A DNA stretch of 64,000 bases from Megalobrama amblycephala (GCF_018812025.1 NC_063045.1:53406457-53470456); one strand, 5' to 3'; counted from the first letter of the stretch, positions 35,600-47,556 are shown. Numbers and translations are program-made. The notes: generated by a model not told the origin, from the letters alone.

Positions 35600-36887
35600 C
35601 GTCTTCTTGGAATTATAAGGTTCTATCTGCATTCTGAGCAGTTTTGAAATATTGAGCTTCAAAGATTTTGCATTCCATATAGCAAAAACTATATGGGGAA
35701 CAAGTTTCTTTCAAACATGAAAATGACAAGGACCCTAAATGTATTCTAAATGTACAATATCAAAATCCTCTCAAATTTGTAAATAGGAAATTTTGGAACA
35801 GGTCAAACGCAGATAGAACCTTTTAATTCTAAAAAAACACTTTTCGCTTGGAATTATAAGGTTCTATCTGAAAAAAAAAAATGGAAGAAACACAGTTTAC
35901 TTATAATTTGTTTTAAAACACAAAATTAGTGTTGTAAAAATGTGTTGACATGCAACAAATTTAATGTTTTTATGGCATTTATTTCATATTTTAAATGAAT
36001 AGTTTTTTCTTGTTCAAGTTAAGCATAAAAGGCTGTGTTAAATCTTTTGTTCAGTGCAGATGTTAAATTTAGGTAGGAATATGATGGTTAATTTAACACA
36101 TTATTGCAGGAACCAATTAAGTTTAAGTTTCCTTTTGTTTAGACAGAAAGCAGCTACTGTAATACATCTGAGCAGGACTTTATTCACAGAAAGTGGGACA
36201 TGTACAATGGCTTTCTCTCTAGACATCAGTAATGCTCTAATAATATGATAAAGGTTATTTGTTGTAATTATTTGACCTTTAAGCCTTAACAAATGTAAGA
36301 CATTGTAAGACTAAAAAACTGCAAGAAAACAGATAATGCTTCAGCAAATGTGTTTAAAAAAGTTGAATAAACATTGAAACATTGCTGCTGGCTAACGTTA
36401 GCATGGTGTCTAACTGAAAATACCTCAATCAGCAATCAGATACAACAAAACACACAAAAAAACTAATTCCTTGGAATTTGGGCTGCTGTCATTGACAAGA
36501 TCATAAATAAAATAGTCCATCATGAGGTTTTTAATAAACATCACGTGTGAAATTTAGTCTTCTCGTCACCGATTTAGCGTTTTTAAGCGATAGCTTCCGT
36601 TATCACGCCGACATGACAAAGAACAGTGATCCTGATTGGTCCGCGTGTGTGCATTCGAAGTGCTGATTGGCTCACGCAGATAGAACCTTATAGAGCCAAG
36701 TTAGAGTGCGACTATAGATAGAACCTTTTTGTTTTCTAAAAAAAAGTGCCAAAATGTACACAACTAAAAACAAAAAACAAAAAAAAAAACATCACATAAT
36801 ATAAATAAGTTGTCACAGAATATGAATATGTGAATAACTCAATTTTGACAAAAATGTCAGATAGAACCTTATAATTCCAAGGGGATG
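35600..36887. mobile_element. 1.29 kb element with repeated AAGGTTCTATCTG motif
   Basis: The left TTGGAATTATAAGGTTCTAT and right ATAGAACCTTATAATTCCAA are inverted ends. TAAT flanks both (35596-35599 and 36888-36891). The empty site is at 13818 (CAACTAATGGAAACACC). AGATAGAACCTT or its complement occurs at least six times inside (about 35614, 35811, 35852, 36677, 36718, 36860). There is no transposase frame. The superfamily is undetermined. Confidence 0.88.
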
Positions 36888-37210
36888 TAATGGAAACACC
36901 AATCACCATTATGGTGACTTCAAATGAAACAAACATGAGCACTAAACTTCTGTTAATTGTTAATTCATAAGAACTTTTGTAGATGAACGACAGAAATAAA
37001 ATTAATCTGGTTATTAATATGTGCAGCTGTAATGCTGTTTGTGGAGCTGTTTAATCCTCATCTGCTGAGATCTGGAGAGATTTAATGTCTTTTTTTTATT
37101 TACAGTTGATTTCATCTAAAGCTGTGGCTGAAGTCAGTTGTATCTCTTGTGTTTCTGTTTGTCTCTTCTTTTTTCTCTCTCTCTCTTCTTTCCTTCAGTG
37201 GTTCTGCTTG

Positions 37211-37500
37211 TTAAAGGTGCAGTAGGAGTTCTGGGAAAAATGCTAACTTTAGCCTGCTAGCATTGAAAGCGTACGTCCCACCCTCCCTGCAAATCGCTGT
37301 CCAAAGCCACGCCTCCTCCAAAATACATGAACACGCACAGACCAGTGACAACACTATTGGATTTCATCATGTGTCATTCACCGGTGAGAAAACTTCACTG
37401 TATAGTGAGTAATAGTACTACAATAATGAACATAAACAACTTTTTAAAAATGAATTAGGTGCAGCAAATGGATATGCTGGATATTTCTAACGTGACAGCT
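37211..37500 (+). mobile_element. TTAA-type element, left fragment
   Basis: TTAAAGGTGCAGTAGGAGTT follows element I sequence directly. This end resembles the other TTAAAGGTGC families. CCACGCCTCCTCC and ACACGCACAGACC follow. No right TTAA end was identified, so the extent is approximate. Confidence 0.5.
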
Positions 37501-37555
37501 GATGAATACACCACGCCACACGTGGCCCAGATCATCAAACTACACTGGTCGTGTT

Positions 37556-38684
37556 TTGTAAACTGATGTAGCTTGTAGATTCAGTTTTGTGGCACCACTG
37601 ATTAAGTGGTTTAGGAAAATCATTTTATTATGGTGTTCTGTACACATCAGCGGAAGAACGCACGTGTGAGAACCCTAAACGCATGTCAACTTCATTCAGT
37701 TCTGTTATAATATGGTTTCCAGTCACAACACTCTCCTATAAATGTGTTGTGAATGATACATTATGACAGCAGTCTGAAATGTTATTCGGTGCTGTGATTT
37801 TAATTGCATTGTCTTCATTCCAGCTCTGTTCATTAGCGTGGCTGGTGCTTCCAGACAGCAGACCCTCATTAAAGAATGAAAAGGTCAGAGAAAGAAAGAC
37901 ATCTCCACTGGCTTTATTCACACTTTTCTTTTACCTCATTTGCAGACAGACTTGAGCACACAAAGAGGTGGTTAATTCTGAAAAAACACCAACGTGAAGG
38001 CTGTCTTTCACACTGTGATTTACCCATAACTACTTGCACAAAAAGAGAATGGAAATCGCATTTAATAACAGTCCATGGACAGCTCAGCCAAATAAAAGCT
38101 CTTTTCTGGTAACTGGGTGAGATAAAGCAAAAGAAAATCATTAAAACGCTGTGTTCACCATGTCACTTTAGGTCTTTGGATAAATTAAAGTAAATTTAAT
38201 TTAGGTTTTTCTGAGCTTGGTAAATGTTCTGATGCAGAGCTTTGTTTAGTATGTAGTAAGTAAACAGAACAATCTCAGATACTGATTTTATTATTTCAGT
38301 ATAAACATCCAATTTAAAAGCAGGTTTACTAAACAGTGCTCAAATTCAATGCCTGTTTTCTTCCAAAATAAAGTAATTTTATTTAGAAGCTGCTTGCATT
38401 AACAAGCAATATTTTAACATAAAAGAGCTTTTATGAGCAATAAGGAATAAGAGACCATGGAATTTAAGTTTTTGCAAATAAATAAATACATTGTCAGAAT
38501 ATTGTCAGCTAACTGGACCATGCTAACCAGCTAAACTTTGACTGCTAGGTCATGCCTGTAAACCCTTTAAAAAACAACAATAGTTGACATGTAAACAATA
38601 GAAGATTGTGTTTTCTATTTGTGTTTGCTTACTATGCTTACTACATTCTTCAATTATGCACGACTGGAACTCATGGCATCTGGA
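37556..38684. other. Unique sequence, no gene seen
   Basis: Several overlapping short frames near 37870-38140 have no recognisable domain and no convincing splice partners. I treat this as non-coding. Confidence 0.4.
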
Positions 38685-39220
38685 TTAAAGGTGCTAAAGA
38701 GGATCTTTTTGTCGACTGAGAAACCAAAGACTGTTAGTGAGTTTTTGAAATGAGCGCATGCGTAAGAACAACCCCCCTCTTTCACAGCTCATTTCGAGGG
38801 AACGCCTCCTAAAACTCGTGCACGAGTATTGGAACACGAGTGTTTACCACCGGCATTCGCTGTGTCGTGTTAGTGGATTCATTATGTCGGACTCACCGCA
38901 GGTCACTCAGTTGTTACTCCTGTCTCCTGACAAAAACATTGCATGCGGCGCCTGAGTGTGGAAAGCTACTGGAGCGCGCAGCCGCGCATGTCTCGCACGT
39001 CTCACACAAGGAACGTCATGGCAGTGATTGACAAGCCAGAGGGCCAATCGTTTACGCGATTGTCTGATGTTTTTAAGGCCCTACCTCGTGAACAGATGAT
39101 GTATATTAATATTATTCCTTTCAGTGCACCTAATAAATAGTCTTTTATCAGTTAGTAAAGACAGTTTCAAGTAATATTGCAAAAATGTATAAAACAAAAC
39201 ATCCTCTTTAGCACCTTTAA
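38685..39220. mobile_element. TTAA-flanked non-autonomous element (536 bp)
   Basis: The left TTAAAGGTGCTAAAGAGGAT and right ATCCTCTTTAGCACCTTTAA are perfect inverted ends including the TTAA. The interior has CpG-rich sequence (GAGCGCGCAGCCGCGC). A second, inverted copy is at 44361-44960. Apparent short proteins here are chance frames shared by the two copies. Confidence 0.92.
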
Positions 39221-39954
39221 GGTTAATACTTCTATGAATAAGGGTAAACCAGCAAATTTACTGCCAGCCAACAAGAAAACTTCCAGATCTAAACTACAAG
39301 CAATGGAAAAATGCACAGAAAATGATTTGCACAATTTTTGCATGCTGCAGCACTAATTCTGTTTGACAGATTGTGAAAGTCACATCAGCTGCTGTTTTTT
39401 CAAACAGCCTAAGCAAATGAAACAGTTACTTAAAAAAGAGAGTGTGACGGTCAGTCAGAGAGAGAAAGACAGACAGCAGGGCTTCAGACTCTGTTATAAA
39501 CCATATCAAACAGCGCTGATGTGGAAACAAGGAGAAACATTGTGACATGAACGAACAAGTTATAGAAGGCTTTTCAATACACAAATCACCAACATTTACC
39601 ATGGATTTAACATAGTAACACTAACTGTAAGAATGGTATTGTGGCAGAAATAGATGATTGAGTTTGTTTTTACATTATTCATTTCTGGTTTTGTACGACC
39701 TTTTGAGAGTGAAATACAAGCACTTTTTAAGGACTTCACACTTTTTCCAGCACTTCAGAGCTCTAAATATTATCCAATTTAAATGTTTGTTTTTTTAATG
39801 TGATGATTGAAAATAAAAAAACATTTTTTCCCTATAAAAATGAGTTTTATATGTTACTGTTGTTAAAAAAAGTTAATTTTATCTGCGTCTCAACTCAAGC
39901 TCAGTGCCACTGTCAAATGTGCATTTCCAAGAAATAAACATGTAATATTATTAG
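39221..39954. other. Intergenic, no supported feature
   Basis: AT-rich unique sequence. No exon, RNA or repeat was recognised. Confidence 0.4.
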
Positions 39955-40529
39955 TTAATGCAAGTGGTGTAACAGTACATGTATTCCTCCCGAACCGTCA
40001 TAACAACAGTGCATACAGTCAGACGATGAATACAGTCAGTCACAGGCAATTCACACTCCAATCCTGAATGGGGCGTGAGCGGTAATGCAATGCTGTTTGC
40101 TAACTGCCACAACAGGACAAACAGCAGAAGAATAAGAGACGATCTACGCACCAACCCAAAACAAGAGTTCAGATGGCACGCAAGAGCTTGCTAGTAGTTT
40201 ATACGCTGAGTTTCGATACATTTTTTTGAGTGCTACACAAACTTAAAAGATAGGAAACCGGGATAGCAGAAAGCGGCATTCTGTTTGTTTTCTTTACAAT
40301 ATTTTGTTTTTATTGGGAGTTCACACAAATAAAAATAGACTCTTTACAGTTTCGAATGATGTCTTATTCTCATCTGTATGACCATAAATAAGTTGTTTCC
40401 GCTGTTTATGAGACAAGCCCCGTACGGAATGTGAGTGTAAATATGACCAACATGCTAATACATATCAGATGACGTCATCCAGATGTGCCAATCACCGGAG
40501 ATAGAAGACTACAGGAGTGCAAACTAATG

Positions 40530-40800
40530 AGCATATTATAATGATTTCTGAAGGATCATGTGACACTGAAGACTGGAGTAACGATGCTGAAAATTCAGCT
40601 TTGCATCACAGGAATAAATTACTTTGTCAAATATATTTAAATAGTACACAGTTATTTTAAATTGTAATACTATTTCACAATATTACTGTTTTTTACTGTA
40701 TTTTTAATTAAATAAATGTAGCCTTGGTGAGCAGACGAAACTTTAATGTTTTAAAAACATTAAAAATCTTAGTGGTTCCAAACTTTCGGACTGTACTGTA
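40530..40800 (+). repeat. Repeat of the CACTGAAGACTGGAG family
   Basis: Runs from ATGATTTCTGAAGGATCATG to AGTGGTTCCAAACTTTCGGA, a nearly complete copy. It is followed by a TA microsatellite at 40799-40824. Related copies are at 25306-25725 and, inverted, 53360-53665. Confidence 0.8.
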
Positions 40801-42693
40801 TATATATATATATATATATATATACAAATAAAGAGCTGAATTAACATTGCTTTATATTATATAATGTCCAGCATTTTTGGTGTTTTATTTAAGATACAGT
40901 AAGAACATGAACAAAGAATCAAAATAAAACAAACTGACAAATACAACAAAACAATGACACTAATGAAATAAAGTGCTTTCATTTGTTCATGTGTTCAGGT
41001 AGTAATATAGGCCTAGCCTATAAAAGAAATCTAAATAACCAAATGTAAAATAACACTGCATGGTTTTCATAGTATAAATTAATAGATTAATGTTTATTAA
41101 AGCTAACTATATTCAGATGATGATTTTCTCTTTGCATTTTGTTGTTTGATTAACACTGATGGCATAATTGTCATAAGGTGACTGCTGTCACTTTAAGACA
41201 ATAGATATTAACACACATCGGATTTTCTCCCAGCTGTTCATGTACACTTACGATAAGTAGTTAAACACGCTCCAATCCGGTCATTTTAACATATTTTTGT
41301 GTGTATTTGATCGTTTGGACGTGCACCTGAAGCCCAAAGTGTAATTTGTTTGTCTATTTGCGATCCGTTTTGGAGCGCGCGCGCACACAATTCAGCCCGG
41401 GGAACAGCATCTCATGCACGGATTATTGTGCTTTCAGCGTTTTAAAACGTTGATAATAATTATGAAACATTTACCGCAATTTAGCAACACTAAAGACTGC
41501 ATTTCACAACAATCACCGATTGTGCTGATTCTGACATTAAGTTTGGGTTCAGGGAGGAACGAACGCGCACAGCTGTGAAGAGAATGTAGGTTTGCTAGAC
41601 GAAACTAGTTTTTAATAGTTTTACCTCAGATATCTTCTGTCTGATCCTTGGAAGCCAAAATCGAAATCAAAAATAAAATTAGCTTAATATCACAGGCCTA
41701 AAGTGTAAGCAGACGTTTAGTTGTTTAGTTCTCTCTTCCTTCGTCACCATTAAACATGGCTTTCATGTGAGCGGCTGCGCGCGCTGTAGCTCCTCTGCGT
41801 GAGCACGATCTCTCTTCTGGATTGCGAAAGCAAAAATGCATCACAGACAAATGTCCTAATATTATTGCATACAGAAACAGCTGGCGACTCTGGCGAGATA
41901 GAATTCGCAAGATAATGTCTATTTAGCAATAATAAATGTACGTGTATTCTCTTTATAATTTCTCCAGTACCGATAGCAGAACCGTTACCTTCCCAGCAAG
42001 CAATAGCCGTCATTTCACCGTCTCGGTTAACTATAGACCCGATATAGTCCGGCTATGTGTAACCCACTTTTAGCCAAAATAATCTTTCATTTGGTTACAT
42101 GTCGTTTTTGCCAAAATAACTTGCGAGTTGTATGATATTGCATCATGTAAGTGAAGTCAACAGTGATTACAAGGTGTTTGGTTTCACATCTTTGACATGT
42201 TATATTGTGTAGGCTGTGCGTAGCCACAATTTAGCTCGTAGTCAGACCGGCTATTTGTAGCCCACCTATAGTCAATCCTGATTTATTGTAGTTTTTGGAC
42301 AGGAAGTGCTTGAGATGGTTGATATCTCATCGTGTTCGCAATGTCAATGATTTCTACAAGATTTAAGTGGCATTTCATGACATGGTCTATATGTAGTCAC
42401 GATTTAGCTCTGAATTGGATAGGCTATGTGTAGTCTGCTTTTAGTCCACCCGGCGAAATCGAGGCAATTTATAGTCTAGTTTTTACGGCTTGGCTATAGC
42501 CCTGATTCAGACCAGCAATGAGTGTAACCAAAATAGTGTTAAGTCATTTTCGACCACAAAGCTTGTGGGATTCTTGATATAGGGCCTACTTGCATTTATA
42601 CATTTATATGCAAGTATAATATACATTTATATGCAAGTATATATTTGAAACAGCATATTTTTGCTGTCACACAATCCTACATTCTACGATATC

Positions 42694-42698
<5 letters not shown>

Positions 42699-42760
<62 letters not shown>
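42699..42760. repeat. (AT)n microsatellite
   Basis: About 31 AT units, the longest simple repeat in the window. Confidence 0.95.
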
Positions 42761-42763
<3 letters not shown>

Positions 42764-43324
42764 GGTATAGCCAAACCATAATTTAATTATAATTATATAC
42801 CACACACATATATGACTGTATTTAATTTGAAGTTAATTAAAAATTTACAATTCTCAACCGCTAGATGGCAACTGTGGCTCTACTGAGACATGACCACTGG
42901 CAACGCGAGACTTGAACGTTAGCTCTCGATCACTGTTGCCAGATCTCGCGATAAACATTTCCGCATTTTACAACCGTTGGAGACGGAGAGCAAGCAACAG
43001 CAAATGTTAAAGCAAATTCTTTACTGCTTTTGGTCATGTAAGTATCTGTGTTTTTCATTTTGACATGTGTTTATTATTTATGTACATTATGTGTAGGAAC
43101 CGTGACATTTTAGCGGGTAACAGTGCAGACAGTAAAACGTGGTTAGATTAACATACATGCACATGTACTGTAGTGTTTCCTTGTGCCCTAAAACTCTGTA
43201 ATTATCTAAATACAAGGGGGTAAACATGAAACCTGTGCACCCTACTATTATTTGTTATGGAAGCCTTGTATATCTTTTAATCTTTTGATCATTATGGCAT
43301 AAAAATATGAGTTTTTGATTTGGC

Positions 43325-43435
43325 AAGGCAAGTTTATTTTGTATAGCTAGCACATTTCAACAACAATGTTCAAGGTAATTCAAAGTGCTTTACATAAAAC
43401 ATGGAATTTATGGAACTAAAAATTAATAAAAAAAA
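43325..43435 (-). mobile_element. Retroposon 3'-tail fragment
   Basis: GGCAAGGCAAGTTTATTTTG, then CACATTTCAACAACAATG and CAAAGTGCTTTACATAAAA, is the reverse complement of a common fish LINE/SINE tail (by recall). It is short and decayed. Confidence 0.55.
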
Positions 43436-43730
43436 ATATTGTTAACATTTTTTATTTAACTTTTTTTTTTTGTCAATGTTTTATATTTTTATTATGTTAC
43501 ACTTTGTAATTTTCTTGTAATGTTTATTTGTATTGTATTTGTAAAATTTAATTTATTATTTTTTTATCATTGTGTATTATCTTGAGTTCTGTTTCTAAAT
43601 AAAACCTTTTATATTTAATTTGTTTGGACGGATTGTCATTTATGAGAACCTGTTATATTTAAGTGAAAAGAATCCTTTAGCCATTATTTTGTTGTCTATT
43701 GCATGTATAGATGTAATCATTCATTAGTAG

Positions 43731-44110
43731 TGTAATTGATGACTAGTCTATTTTTGGGTTATGGTTAGACGTCTATTAGATTTTCACTGACAGCCCAAAT
43801 TCAGCCTTATTTTAGCCTAGACCCGTATTAACCGTCTATTAGACATAAATATGTAATTGTCTAATAATCGTCTAATTGATGACTAGTCTACTCTTGGGTT
43901 ATGGTTAGACGTCTATTAGATTTTCACTGACAGCCCAAATTCAGCCTTATTTTAGCCTAGACCCATATTCACCGTCTATTAGACATATATATGTAGTCGT
44001 CTAATAATCGTCTAATTGATGACTAGTCTATTTTTGGGTTATGGTTAGACGTCTATTAGATTTTCACTGACAGCCCAAATTTTGCCTTGTTTTAGCCTAG
44101 ACGGCCGGGC
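43731..44110 (+). repeat. Three 140-bp tandem units
   Basis: GACTAGTCTA starts at 43741, 43881 and 44021, an exact 140-bp period. It is followed each time by TTGGGTTATGGTTAGACGTC and by TCACTGACAGCCCAAAT. Each unit contains inverted TCTATTAGAC/GTCTAATA words. The units differ at only a few positions. Confidence 0.93.
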
Positions 44111-44360
44111 TATGTTTTGACGGCTATTAGACGTCTAATAGACATAAAATTGCTTGCTGGGTTCAGAGCTTATCGATACACCGGTCTTTCAAAATTTAGC
44201 CCCGGGGCCAATTTAATACCGGGTTTCGGTACCCATCCCTACCTAGCACTGGGGATTTGTTGCTTTTTCCTATTGTACCAAACTTGTATGTGACCCCAAA
44301 ACTGAAGTACATACCGAACTGTAACTTCTGTGTACCATTACACCCCTAGTTACTGCACTT

Positions 44361-44960
44361 ATAAAAGGTGCTAAAGAGGATGTTTTGTTTTATACATTTT
44401 TGCAATATTACTTGAAACTGTCTTTACTGATTAAAGACTATTTATTAGGTGCACTGAAAGGAATAATATTAATATACATCATCTGTTCACGAGGTAGGGC
44501 CTTAAAAACATCAGCCAATCGTTTACGCGATCATCGCGTAAACGATTGGCCCTCTGGCTTGTCAATCACTGCCATTACATTCCTTGTGAAAGACGTGCGC
44601 GGATTGGCCCTCTGGCTTGTCAATCACTGCCATGACGTTCCTTGTGCGAGACGTGCGAGCTCCAGTAACTTGCCACACTCTACAGGCGCTACATGCAATG
44701 TCTTTGTCAGGAGACAGGAGTAACAACTGCAGATTATGAGTTACCTGCGGTGAGTCCGACATAATGAATCCACTAACACGACACAGCGAATGCCGGTGGT
44801 AAACACTTGTGTTCCAATACTCGTGCACGAGTTTTGGGAGGCGTTCCCTCGAAATGAGCTGTGAAGGGGGGGGTTGTTCTTACGCATGCGCTCATTTCAA
44901 AAACTCACTAACAGTCTTTGGTTTCTCAGTCGATGAAAAGATCCTCTTTAGCACCTTTAA
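44361..44960. mobile_element. TTAA-type element, inverted copy of 38685-39220 with a duplication
   Basis: The left AAAAGGTGCTAAAGAGGATG (its TTAA mutated to ATAA) and right ATCCTCTTTAGCACCTTTAA match the other copy in reverse. It carries a local duplication of TTGGCCCTCTGGCTTGTCAA (about 44545 and 44603) and a perfect palindrome at 44515-44549. It starts within a few bases of the right TSD of the 39963 hAT element. Confidence 0.9.
44515..44549. repeat. 35-bp perfect palindrome
   Basis: The 17-base arm CCAATCGTTTACGCGAT is followed by one central base and its exact reverse complement. The other copy of this element has only one arm (39049-39062), so the palindrome arose in this copy. Confidence 0.95.
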
Positions 44961-46302
44961 TGCAAAATAATAGTAATTTTATTAATATATTACCTTTAGG
45001 ATTAAAAATCCCCCACCCAGCACTACCAGATCAAGTGCTGGTGCCACCATCTGTGGAACTTAGTGGCACTATTGCTACTGCTCTCAAATGTTAGCCTGGA
45101 GCCCTGCAGACAGTTAGGGTGTACAGTGGCTCTCATCACAGAAAGGTGTGCAGAGCAGCTGATCGTATCTGTGGTTTGCGCCTGGAGGCCTCAAGTGTGC
45201 GGTCATCAAGGGATTTTAATCTGTTTTTCCCCACTGGGTCGAGCCGCCAGGAGCAAATGGAATAATTTCGTCGATCGGTCCCTGACCTTGAACATAAGTG
45301 CAATATAATTACTTGAAAACATGGCGCACTGTTCTGCAGTCAGTGTTCCTGAGGGACAAACCTCAAAAACAGATTAACAAAGCGAGCGCAAGGCACACAA
45401 ACCCCTAGTGGACATGACTCACTCGTACAGGCTGTTGCTCAAAGTGACTCAAAATATCATTGAGGACAGTTTCATGGAAGTAATATATACGTTATTTTGA
45501 CATTATAACTGTATTGAGTGAATAAAATGGTGGTAGAGACAGATGGAAATTCTGAAGTGAATGGAGCATACTGGTTGCTATGGCACACAATTGAAAAGGC
45601 TTTTGAGCACTAATGCGATGTGAGCACTTTAATGTGAGCTTTTACAGTAGGCCTGTGATATAAAGTATGTATATAGAATATGGAGGAACAGGCATCTTAT
45701 TCCAGATATTTAAATGTCAATGGGAACATCAGTTTGTGCTATTTTTGTTCTGAGGTATGTTGCAATGTCAAGAAAATTCATCTCGATGTATACGAGTGTG
45801 CTTATGTGTCTCTCTTTCTTTTTAGCATGTGTGTGTGTGTCTCGCTCTCTTTCTCTCTCTGCCCATGTGTGCCTTTGGCAGATGAATGTGCTCCTCTCCT
45901 GTCAACACAAAAACAAAGCCTCTGTTCTGCTCAGCACAGATAGTGCCAGATCTCTGGAGCCAGAGGAACTCAAAAACCCAAAAGCCCAACATCAGTGGAC
46001 CAGTCTCCCTCTCTGATGCTTTACAAATCTGAATGGATGTCCAAATAAAAATATGGTTAGCATGATCCACATATGAAAACAATGGTGGCATGAAGCTTAT
46101 TTTGAAAGCCTGTGATTAAATCAAACTATGTAATGCTTGAAGTGTTTGAGAAGGAAAAAAAAACAGAAAAAGAAGAAAAATAATCCAAAGAAAAAAATTA
46201 TATTTTGCATAAAGTGGTGCAAAGCCTGTTGTAACATTTATTCTCATTAAAACATTATAAATATAATATTGTTAGCTGATGTTCTTACATTATTATAAAG
46301 TT
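44961..46302. other. Intergenic, no gene seen
   Basis: A TG/TC-rich tract spans 45790-45870. No exon with splice context or recognisable protein was found. Confidence 0.4.
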
Positions 46303-47035
46303 TTAAAGATGCAATATGTAAAATTTTATGTCCGCTAGAGGTCGCTAGAAGCCTATTTATAACAAAGCCAAGTTTGAGCGCGGAATCTAGGGACATGTGG
46401 TCTTCACCTCACAGCCGGTGGAAAATAATCGGGATAGAACTCGGGAAGAAATCATGTTCATGGATGTGATTATTAACGTTACTGTAGTATGAAGCAGAGC
46501 AGGACTTAGTGTTGTGGGAGCTGAACGAGGCCGCTGGAGCGATTGTGCAACACATGCCGTGAGCACCGGAACTTTTATTATGCCGCAGTTGCCGGGGCCG
46601 ATTACGCTTTTCCGGTCATGAGTATGAGCTAACGCAGCTCTGTTTATATTTGAGTGTGTTGAAAATGTTATAACGTTACTCTGTGCGTTTGCTCAGCGGC
46701 TGTTGTGAGACACTTGTTTGAGACACACTGCAGTAAGCTAGATCGATTTTAGAATATCATATTAAATGCTGGATGGCTTGTGTTGATAAATGGCATGGAA
46801 TTAATTTTAAAACGTATTGTATGATGGAGAAAATGCTGTACTAAAAGTAAAGCTGGTAAAGCATGGTACTCGCAAAAAATCAAGAAAATTAGATTTAAAC
46901 AATAAGATTAAACGTGTTGAGCTATACCCCAGTAGAAATTTTACATTCTCAGAACGTCCACTGGTGTTAAGGACATTGTCTAGTAACGTTCTCAGTACGT
47001 TCAGAGACGGTCACGATGTGGAGTTCTATATATCC

Positions 47036-47263
47036 TAATTATTGTTAATATGTAATTCATTTTTCCAGGAGCTCATTGCTTCTACCTTCAGTTAAACTGC
47101 TAACAGTGATTGTAAATTAATTGCCTAAATTATTACATTATTTGCTAACTGCATTCTTTAAATTGTGATGTTGACATGCATTCTCTGTAAAGCTGCTTTG
47201 AAACGATATGTATCGTGAAAAGCGCTATACAAATAAATGTGAATTGAATTGAATTGAATTTTA
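47036..47263 (+). mobile_element. LINE/SINE 3' tail inserted in the GAACGTT block
   Basis: Contains GCTGCTTTGAAACGATATGT, GAAAAGCGCTATACAAATAA and a (GAATT)n tail. It matches 10531-10775 in the opposite orientation. Flanking block sequence joins as GAGTTCT / TTTAAGGTTTGG. Confidence 0.8.
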
Positions 47264-47556
47264 AGGTTTGGGGGACGTTATTTGGTGGACCTTCATCGAA
47301 CATTCAGGGCATTCTGGGAATGTTTAGGGGACTATTACTATAGGATGTTCTGTTAACTTCCCAAATGTCCTCTTTGTAACGTTCTCGTGCGACCATAAAA
47401 TAACCTAAATAGAACGTCCCCCTAAACTTATATCGAGAACGTTATTAAATGACCAACAGAGGACCACGTGGGAATGTTCTGTTAATGTCCCAAATGTCCT
47501 CTTTGTAATGTTCTTTTTTGACCATAAAATAACCAAAATCGAATGTCCCTCCAAAG

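Larger units (their letters stand above)
34366..37555. mobile_element. Composite element I, second copy, right end truncated
   Basis: The left end CCCAGATAGCAACTTTGTGC is identical to the end at 8901. Bases 34366-34880 are the inverse of 13960-14375 (GCCACTTGGGTGGACCGCTC, TTGCCAGATCTGAGCCACAA, AATCTCTCAAGATCTCAGCA). Bases 35100-37200 match 9330-9480 and 12400-14100. The right end breaks at about 37210 into another repeat, and a short matching piece (CACGCCACACGTGGCCCAG) reappears at 37511-37530. It carries two insertions, listed below. Confidence 0.7.
41992..44161. mobile_element. 2.2 kb element with CCCAGCAAGCAAT ends and internal arrays
   Basis: The left CCCAGCAAGCAAT and right ATTGCTTGCTGGG are perfect 13-bp inverted repeats. 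The left third has about three ~177-bp degenerate units (GGCTATGTGTA...ACTTTTAGCC/CTATAGTC near 42045, 42215 and 42390). The right third has three 140-bp units. Between them lie a TA microsatellite, a gene-like segment (42840-43040) and a retroposon-type tail (43325-43430). No TSD was established and there is no transposase. Confidence 0.8.
39963..44349. mobile_element. 4.4 kb non-autonomous hAT with nested insertions
   Basis: The left end AGTGGTGTAACAGTACATG and right end TGTGTACCATTACACCCCTAG are inverted repeats. The flanks TTAATGCA (39955-39962) and TTACTGCA (44350-44357) match at 7 of 8 bases, as expected of an old hAT TSD. It holds a CACTGAAGACTGGAG repeat (40530-40800), a terminus GGTTTCGGTACCCATCCCTA of another hAT family ending near 44241, and a CCCAGCAAGCAAT element (41992-44161). 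No hAT transposase frame was seen. Confidence 0.75.

Noticed and set aside
37876..38141. Overlapping ORFs on both strands resembling possible exons
   Set aside because: No splice-compatible partners and no recognisable protein. Antisense overlap suggests chance.
38758..39140. Short ORFs shared in part with 44562-44828
   Set aside because: They come from two inverted copies of the same TTAA element. The similarity is copy-driven and the frame is not preserved.
43731..44110. Possible CRISPR-like array (regular 140-bp period)
   Set aside because: Units are contiguous long tandem repeats inside a transposon of a vertebrate genome, with no short repeat/spacer structure.
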